From NCBI GenBank assembly GCA_003224785.1, contig QHZV01000181.1, forward strand, positions 1 through 10,511: 10,511 bases of DNA, in the 5' to 3' direction. The notes beneath the pieces are model-generated. The model ran no database searches. It was given only the letters and a program-made list of their open reading frames with translations, and was not told where the DNA came from. The translations under genes and the position numbers were made by a program. Every line of letters begins with the position of its first letter. Position 1 is the stretch's first letter. The stretch is from Acidobacteriota bacterium (GTDB lineage: Bacteria > Acidobacteriota > Terriglobia > Terriglobales > Acidobacteriaceae). This document shows positions 7,109 to 10,511 of the stretch, piece by piece.

Positions 7109-7603
7109 TTACGCAGCGCGGCTGGCGCTCTTCACTTCCTTCCCCTCAAGCGCCTTTTCGCTGCCTACGTTGACTTTGATCTGCTTCGGCTTGGCCTCTG
7201 CCTTCTTGGCAAGCTGGATCTTCAGGATCCCCTTGTCGTAGTGGGCCTGTGCCTGATCCGCATTGACTGTGGTCGGCAGCGTGAACGAGCGGGTAAAACT
7301 GCCATACTGCCGCTCCACGCGGCGGAAGTTCTCCTCTTTTTCTTCCTGCTCGAACTTGCGCTCGCCGTGCACGGTCAGCAAATTGTTCTCGATTCGGACA
7401 TCAATGTCCTTCTCGTCAATTCCCGGCACTTCAATCTTCAAAGTGACGTTGTGTTCGTCCTCGTAAACATCAACCGGCGGGGCGAAAGTTGAAGTTGACA
7501 GCGCCTCCTGCCCTTCGCCGTAATTATCACGGAACAAACGGTTCATGCGGTCTTGCAAAGTAGTGAATTCGCGGAATGGATCCCAGCGAGTAAGAACGGT
7601 CAT
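7109..7603 (-). CDS. Small heat-shock protein, Hsp20/alpha-crystallin family
   Basis: A 164-residue holdase chaperone that binds unfolding proteins in the cytoplasm and hands them to DnaK/ClpB. The N-terminal arm MTVLTRWDPFREFTTLQDRMNRLF is typical of bacterial class A members. The alpha-crystallin domain spans about 41-133 and includes VDVYEDEHNVTLKIEVPG and the signature AHYDKGILKIQLAK. A C-terminal I-K-V (142-144) is the IxI-type motif that docks in a neighbouring subunit. The start at 7603 is set by AGGAGG seven bases upstream; an in-frame ATG 33 bp further out has no such site. It has its own promoter and terminator and lies upstream of clpB on the same strand, a sensible pairing of holdase and disaggregase. 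Confidence 0.95.
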   Translation of the reverse strand: MTVLTRWDPFREFTTLQDRMNRLFRDNYGEGQEALSTSTFAPPVDVYEDEHNVTLKIEVPGIDEKDIDVRIENNLLTVHGERKFEQEEKEENFRRVERQYGSFTRSFTLPTTVNADQAQAHYDKGILKIQLAKKAEAKPKQIKVNVGSEKALEGKEVKSASRAA

Positions 7604-7610
7604 GACAGTT

Positions 7611-7616
7611 CCTCCT
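7611..7616 (-). promoter_or_regulatory. Shine-Dalgarno of hsp20 (decides the start)
   Basis: The top-strand CCTCCT reads AGGAGG on the coding strand, seven bases before the ATG at 7601-7603. This is the best ribosome-binding site in the window and rules out the longer in-frame start at 7636. Confidence 0.9.
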
Positions 7617-7656
7617 GTATGAGAAGTCTTAATCAAAATTGGGCTGGTCGTCGTGG

Positions 7657-7673
7657 GCGCTATGATTTAGCGC
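7657..7673 (-). promoter_or_regulatory. Palindrome at the hsp20 transcription start, possible operator or 5'-UTR hairpin
   Basis: GCGCTA and TAGCGC form a perfect 6-bp inverted repeat with a 5-nt spacer (TGATT on the top strand). It begins about 7 bp downstream of the predicted -10 box, right at the expected transcription start. It could be a repressor site or the first hairpin of the roughly 70-nt leader. It is not the CIRCE consensus and not a recognisable ROSE thermometer. Confidence 0.4.
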
Positions 7674-7679
7674 AAGTAC

Positions 7680-7708
7680 AGCATAAAATGTGAGCGAGTT
7701 GTTGTCAA
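7680..7708 (-). promoter_or_regulatory. Predicted sigma70-type promoter of hsp20
   Basis: On the - strand TTGACA (7703-7708) is followed after exactly 17 bp by TATGCT (7680-7685), matching all 6 -35 and 4 of 6 -10 consensus positions. It lies in the gap after the rlmI stop, about 75 bp before the hsp20 start codon. The hexamers fit the housekeeping sigma factor rather than the sigma32 consensus, so heat control, if any, would come from another element such as the adjacent palindrome. Confidence 0.7.
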
Positions 7709-7731
7709 GCACTGGATCTGCTTAAATTCTA

Positions 7732-9042
7732 TTAACTTACAGCCAGTATCAGGCACTTCAAGTAAGCTGTTTCCGAGATTCCTAACACGCTCGGATGGTC
7801 TTTCGCTTGGCCCCGGTTTTCCAAAACTCGGACAATTCTGTGCGAGTCGAGGGCTGCGGCGGCAACAATTTCCATGAAATCTGGCGCGCTCACGTGGTAC
7901 GAGCATGAGCAAGTGACCAGGATTCCGCCCGGCCGCAGCATCTTAAGCGCTCGCAAATTCTGCCGCGATTTGGCAAAGGGTGGCGGATCGAGCACGATGC
8001 AGTCGTACTTGTTACCGGCGTCGGAATAGTCTCGCAATAAGTCGAAGGCGTTGGCCTCGATCCATTCGATTTCCCGTCCGTTCAGGGCAGCGTTCTTTTC
8101 CGCAATTTCGAGAGCTGGACGCGAGCTGTCAACGCCGGTGACTTTCCCGGACTGTTCCGCAAGATGCAGCGCGAAGCCACCTTGATAGCAGAACACATCG
8201 AGCGTCTCGCCGCGCGCATACTGAGCCGCGGCAGCATAGTTTTCACGCTGATCGAGGAAGGCTCCGGTCTTCTGTCCACCTAGGGCGTCAAACCGAAAAC
8301 GCACGCCGTTCATCTGAAACTCGGTTGAAAGTTGGGTGTGTATCAGAGGTGCTCCATTCTCCTCGGCTTGCGTAGGGACGGTCGTCTCGACCGTGAATTC
8401 GCCCCAAATCACTCCACTCTCCCTCTCTTCCAACCGCTCCAACTTCCTCACCCTCGCATCGACTCTCTCCACAATCGCTCTTGGCTGAAAAGCGAGCTTC
8501 AGCTCCTCAAGGAAGATGTCGCGAAGCGACGCCGCGTCCATCGCCTGGGTGAGAACTTGCAGGGAAAGAATGTCGTTGTAGCGGTCCACGATCAGTCCCG
8601 GCAGAAAATCCCCCTCGCTGAAGATCACGCGATAGGCATTCGTGTCCCGCACAAAGCCCTGGCGATAGGCAATCGCCGCCCGAATTCGCTCCCGCACTAG
8701 CTGATGGATGTCTTCGACAGGCCCGCGCGAAATCATCCGCAGCGCAATTTCAGAAGCGGAGCTGTATAAGGCCGTGCCGAGGATGCGTGCGGGACGGGCA
8801 GGCACGGTCCGTCTGGGTCGAACATGCTTGTCCGATAAAATCTGTGTGGCGCGGACACCCCTGTCCGCGGGTCTGTTGGAAGTTGCATTCGCTTGTTCTT
8901 GGACGAGCACAACAGAACCGGGCGCCGCACTCGCGGTTTCCACCACATCCGACCGGTACACCCAAACGTGCCCGGCACGAATGCGTTCACCTCCGCGCCG
9001 CGAGATAGTCACGATCGGGTACGAAGATTGTTCTTGTCCCAT
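7732..9042 (-). CDS. rlmI: RlmI-type 23S rRNA (cytosine-C5) methyltransferase with repeat insertions
   Basis: A 436-residue class I SAM-dependent methyltransferase of the RlmI/YccW family, which methylates C5 of a cytosine in 23S rRNA (C1962 in E. coli). It has an N-terminal PUA-like domain (about 8-107: SRRGGERIRAGHVWVYRSDV, LGTALYSSASEIALRMISRG), a central linker domain with FLPGLIVDRY, and a Rossmann domain with GAFLDQREN (261-269), LDVFCYQGGFALHLA (281-295), motif IV DPPPFAKSR (352-360) and TCSCS (377-381) holding the catalytic cysteine. E. coli RlmI has 396 residues. The extra length comes from about 39 residues at 49-87 and a shorter stretch around 217-224, both made of palindromic repeats. 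Relatives have about 10-13 more residues (ending RGYKEIN) between KSR and NLRALK, so a small deletion is likely here. There is no strong Shine-Dalgarno at the start. The fold looks intact, but activity is uncertain. Confidence 0.85.
   Translation of the reverse strand: MGQEQSSYPIVTISRRGGERIRAGHVWVYRSDVVETASAAPGSVVLVQEQANATSNRPADRGVRATQILSDKHVRPRRTVPARPARILGTALYSSASEIALRMISRGPVEDIHQLVRERIRAAIAYRQGFVRDTNAYRVIFSEGDFLPGLIVDRYNDILSLQVLTQAMDAASLRDIFLEELKLAFQPRAIVERVDARVRKLERLEERESGVIWGEFTVETTVPTQAEENGAPLIHTQLSTEFQMNGVRFRFDALGGQKTGAFLDQRENYAAAAQYARGETLDVFCYQGGFALHLAEQSGKVTGVDSSRPALEIAEKNAALNGREIEWIEANAFDLLRDYSDAGNKYDCIVLDPPPFAKSRQNLRALKMLRPGGILVTCSCSYHVSAPDFMEIVAAAALDSHRIVRVLENRGQAKDHPSVLGISETAYLKCLILAVS
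8371..8394 (+). repeat. Palindromic repeat within rlmI, C-terminal site
   Basis: After CGTAGGG comes a perfect 7-bp palindrome ACGGTCG / CGACCGT with loop TCT (8378-8394). On the rlmI strand it encodes TVETTVPT (residues 217-224), in a loop between the linker domain and the methyltransferase core where homologues show no such sequence. It stays in frame and stop-free. Its C/T-rich loop flanked by G and C resembles the palindromes at 3870 and 5426, although the loop is one base shorter. Confidence 0.55.
8782..8898 (+). repeat. Composite repeat insertion within the PUA domain of rlmI
   Basis: About 117 bp encode residues 49-87 of RlmI (for example PADRGVRATQ and RRTVPARPARI). Only a few residues are expected here, between the VVLV and LGTALYS strands of the PUA-like domain. 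It contains GTGTGG followed at once by an 8-bp stem CGCGGACA / TGTCCGCG with loop CCCC (8844-8869). A further inverted partner TGTCCG lies at 8829-8834, and a GC-rich stretch with GACGG and CCGTC sits at 8793-8812. The whole is open in the rlmI frame. The boundaries are estimates from the protein comparison. Confidence 0.65.
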
Positions 9043-9118
9043 GAAGTGAATGTTACGCCGGCAGAAGAGTGGATATTGGAAGCACCCGTGGAAGACATCG
9101 GGCTCCGCATATTCCGCA

Positions 9119-9124
9119 TATAAT
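9119..9124 (+). promoter_or_regulatory. Possible -10 box of the mlaD-like gene
   Basis: A perfect TATAAT stands 51 bp before the start codon of the MlaD gene, but no good -35 hexamer is found 16-18 bp upstream. An inverted repeat TGACCG / CGGTCA (9124-9129 and 9148-9153, 18-nt spacer) begins at its last base and would straddle the transcription start, so it could be an operator. Both readings are tentative. Confidence 0.4.
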
Positions 9125-9175
9125 GACCGGACTTGTTCGTCATTCTTCGGTCACCACGGCGATGAGGGCAAAATT

Positions 9176-9739
9176 ATGAGATGGAATATCCTGCGAGCCG
9201 GCGCTGTCATTGGACTAGCACTGTTAGCTATCTCCCTGCTGCTAATTGGGAAGCCTCTCGCGCACAAACTGGTCGTCAAATCTTATTTCACGGACGCAAA
9301 TGGGTTGCGTTCCGGGGCGGCGGTGCGGCTAGCTGGGGTTGATCTCGGGTCGGTCACGAGTGTTCGTGTCAGACCGGAATCGAAGGATGCGCCAGTTGAA
9401 ATAGTGATGGCGCTGAAGACGGGATATGAGCTGAACATTCCGAATGACTCCACGGTTTCACTGGAAACGGCTGGCGTTCTCGGTCAGACGTTCGTCGAAA
9501 TTGACAGCCATACCGCATCAGGGCCGCCGATCCAATCTGGCTCGACCTTAAAAGCACAGCCAACAGCAAGTCTCACAACTGAAGAAATGATCGCTAAATT
9601 CGCGACCGCATTTAACCTGAGCACAGCAGAAGCATTGGAAAAACTGGAGTCGCGTATCAAAGAACGTTGCGACGGCGAGAAGGTTCAGTCAGGCGTTACA
9701 AACAAGCGACCGGCATCCAAGGCGCGCCCAGCCAATTAG
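9176..9739 (+). CDS. MlaD/MCE-domain lipid transport protein
   Basis: A 187-residue protein with one N-terminal membrane helix (about 8-25) and a single MCE domain (about 32-112), including the signature VVKSYFTDANGLRSGAAVRLAGVDLG and then VSLETAGVLGQTFVEID. This matches the size of E. coli MlaD (183 residues), which forms a hexameric ring in the periplasm and passes phospholipids between the MlaFE ABC transporter and the outer membrane. The C-terminal 75 residues have a short helix (TTEEMIAKFATAFNLSTAEALEKLESRI) and a basic, disordered tail. The start at 9176 is supported by GAGGG seven bases upstream; a longer open frame back to 9050 lacks such a site. No mlaE or mlaF is within the window, so its partners must be encoded elsewhere or further right. 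The stop overlaps the stop of the convergent zinc-ribbon gene by 3 bp. Confidence 0.88.
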   Translation: MRWNILRAGAVIGLALLAISLLLIGKPLAHKLVVKSYFTDANGLRSGAAVRLAGVDLGSVTSVRVRPESKDAPVEIVMALKTGYELNIPNDSTVSLETAGVLGQTFVEIDSHTASGPPIQSGSTLKAQPTASLTTEEMIAKFATAFNLSTAEALEKLESRIKERCDGEKVQSGVTNKRPASKARPAN

Positions 9740-10511
9740 CTCCCCACGCTGCTCGGCGTTCCCACCGTTTCCTTCTTGTGATGACTTGCCGCTTCAGCCC
9801 GTGCCAACGCTAAGTCCCGTTGCAGGGAATCGAGGACAGCGGTGGGTAGTTCATCCAGCCAGTCATCTTGCTCGGCGTCGCTCCAATTGCCATTCAGGCG
9901 AATGGTCTCGGCAAGATCCTCGGGAAAGGCCTGACGGTATGCCCCCTCGCGAATGACGGTGTCGCCCAGCTTGCGTCCGCTAGCAGCGTCATAAACCCTG
10001 CGCGTCGCGGAACCGGCCGAGTTCGAGAAGCTGAGGAACACTTCGCCGACATCGCCATGCTCGCCGCGGTAGTACCAAGCCTGGCTGGCGTCAATTTTCG
10101 GATGATGGCGGCGGCGATGGTTTTTCTCGGCCTCTGTTGCCGGCGCTTCTTTCGAGGGATCGTAGTAAAGAATTCGCTGGCAGGAATCGCAGTAAATCAT
10201 CTTGCCACTGCGGACTTCGTTGAAAGTCTGCGGCCGCAGCGCCACCTGGCATCCCGAACATCTTTGCTCCAGGACCTCGGCCAGTCCCGAGCCGCGGAAT
10301 TTCTGCACGCGATCGTAATGACGCAACAGATCGGGGTCAACCGCACCCCGTGCGCCATCGCGTTTCGCGGTCCACTCCGCGAGTTCTTTTTCATCTTGCG
10401 CAGTACGGTCGTGCGCGATCTTCTTTTCTTTTTCGATCTCGGCGGTTTCTTCTTTCAGTTCGGCTTCGGCGGCTTTCACCTGTTTCTCGCGCGCCTCGGC
10501 GGTGACCATCA
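9736..10511 (-). CDS. Coiled-coil C4-type zinc-ribbon protein (partial, 5' end outside)
   Basis: The C-terminal 257 or so residues of a protein that continues past the right edge; the ATG at 10509 lies inside its coiled coil and is probably not the start. Residues 1-55 of the visible part are a charged heptad-type helix (AEAELKEETAEIEKEKK). Then comes a C4 zinc ribbon with CSGC (84-87) and CDSC (107-110) in the typical context LRPQTFNEVRSGKMIYCDSCQRILYYDP. This coiled-coil plus zinc-ribbon layout defines a widespread bacterial family (zf-RING_7 type) of uncertain, possibly nucleic-acid-related function. Family members usually end soon after RILYY. Here about 125 more residues follow, with a compact segment AWYYRGEHGDVGEVFLSFSNS through a Trp/Asp-rich stretch (NWSDAEQDDWLDELP) to a final helix. 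I do not recognise this extension. Confidence 0.8.
   Translation of the reverse strand, partial: MVTAEAREKQVKAAEAELKEETAEIEKEKKIAHDRTAQDEKELAEWTAKRDGARGAVDPDLLRHYDRVQKFRGSGLAEVLEQRCSGCQVALRPQTFNEVRSGKMIYCDSCQRILYYDPSKEAPATEAEKNHRRRHHPKIDASQAWYYRGEHGDVGEVFLSFSNSAGSATRRVYDAASGRKLGDTVIREGAYRQAFPEDLAETIRLNGNWSDAEQDDWLDELPTAVLDSLQRDLALARAEAASHHKKETVGTPSSVGS

Noticed and set aside
8787..9008. Top-strand frame through the rlmI repeat insertion that reads as a plausible small protein.
   Set aside because: It is translation of the palindromic repeat itself opposite the conserved RlmI frame, with no supporting start signal.
1..10511. Defence islands, CRISPR arrays, prophage, integrase or biosynthetic clusters.
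   Set aside because: No gene or repeat structure of these kinds was seen; the genes are envelope, chaperone and rRNA-modification functions.

Overview
The window looks like chromosomal DNA from an acidobacterium (class Acidobacteriia, Koribacter-like). This is inferred from moderately high GC, from the style of the proteins (MltG tail, LolA/LolB-like lipoprotein, MacB/FtsX permease, single-domain MlaD, zinc-ribbon coiled-coil protein), and from short palindromic repeats scattered between and inside genes. No database search was possible. There are no RNA genes, CRISPR arrays, transposases or phage genes, and no intergenic stretch exceeds about 170 bp.

Left part (1-2375, + strand): the last 60 codons of the endolytic transglycosylase MltG, then a predicted lipoprotein with an LGGC lipobox, then a four-helix MacB/FtsX-type ABC permease. 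An ~80-bp inverted-repeat element built of 7-nt units separates the last two. The permease's ATPase is not in the window. Middle-left (2410-4337): a second small lipoprotein on the - strand diverges from a pirin-family cupin (metal ligands present). A strong hairpin follows the pirin gene, then a small four-helix membrane protein starting with GTG.

Middle (4344-7735, - strand): a heat-shock cluster of hsp20 followed by clpB. hsp20 has a good sigma70-like promoter with 17-bp spacing, an ideal Shine-Dalgarno and its own intrinsic terminator. clpB is complete from end to end in one frame except for a single in-frame TGA at codon 299, in the conserved segment just after the first Walker B motif. 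It therefore reads as two open frames. A second copy of the 80-bp heptad element sits directly in front of clpB.

Right part (7732-10511): an RlmI-type rRNA methyltransferase on the - strand, carrying two in-frame insertions made of palindromic repeats plus an apparent small deletion after the catalytic DPPPF motif. It diverges from a short MlaD-type lipid-transport protein, whose stop overlaps that of a convergent C4 zinc-ribbon coiled-coil protein running off the right edge.

No new defence or biosynthetic system is apparent. The most notable signals are the interrupted clpB, two palindromic repeats with the same layout (GTGTGG + 8-bp stem + 4-nt loop) inserted in the same reading phase of two housekeeping genes, and the paired heptad-repeat elements abutting start codons.
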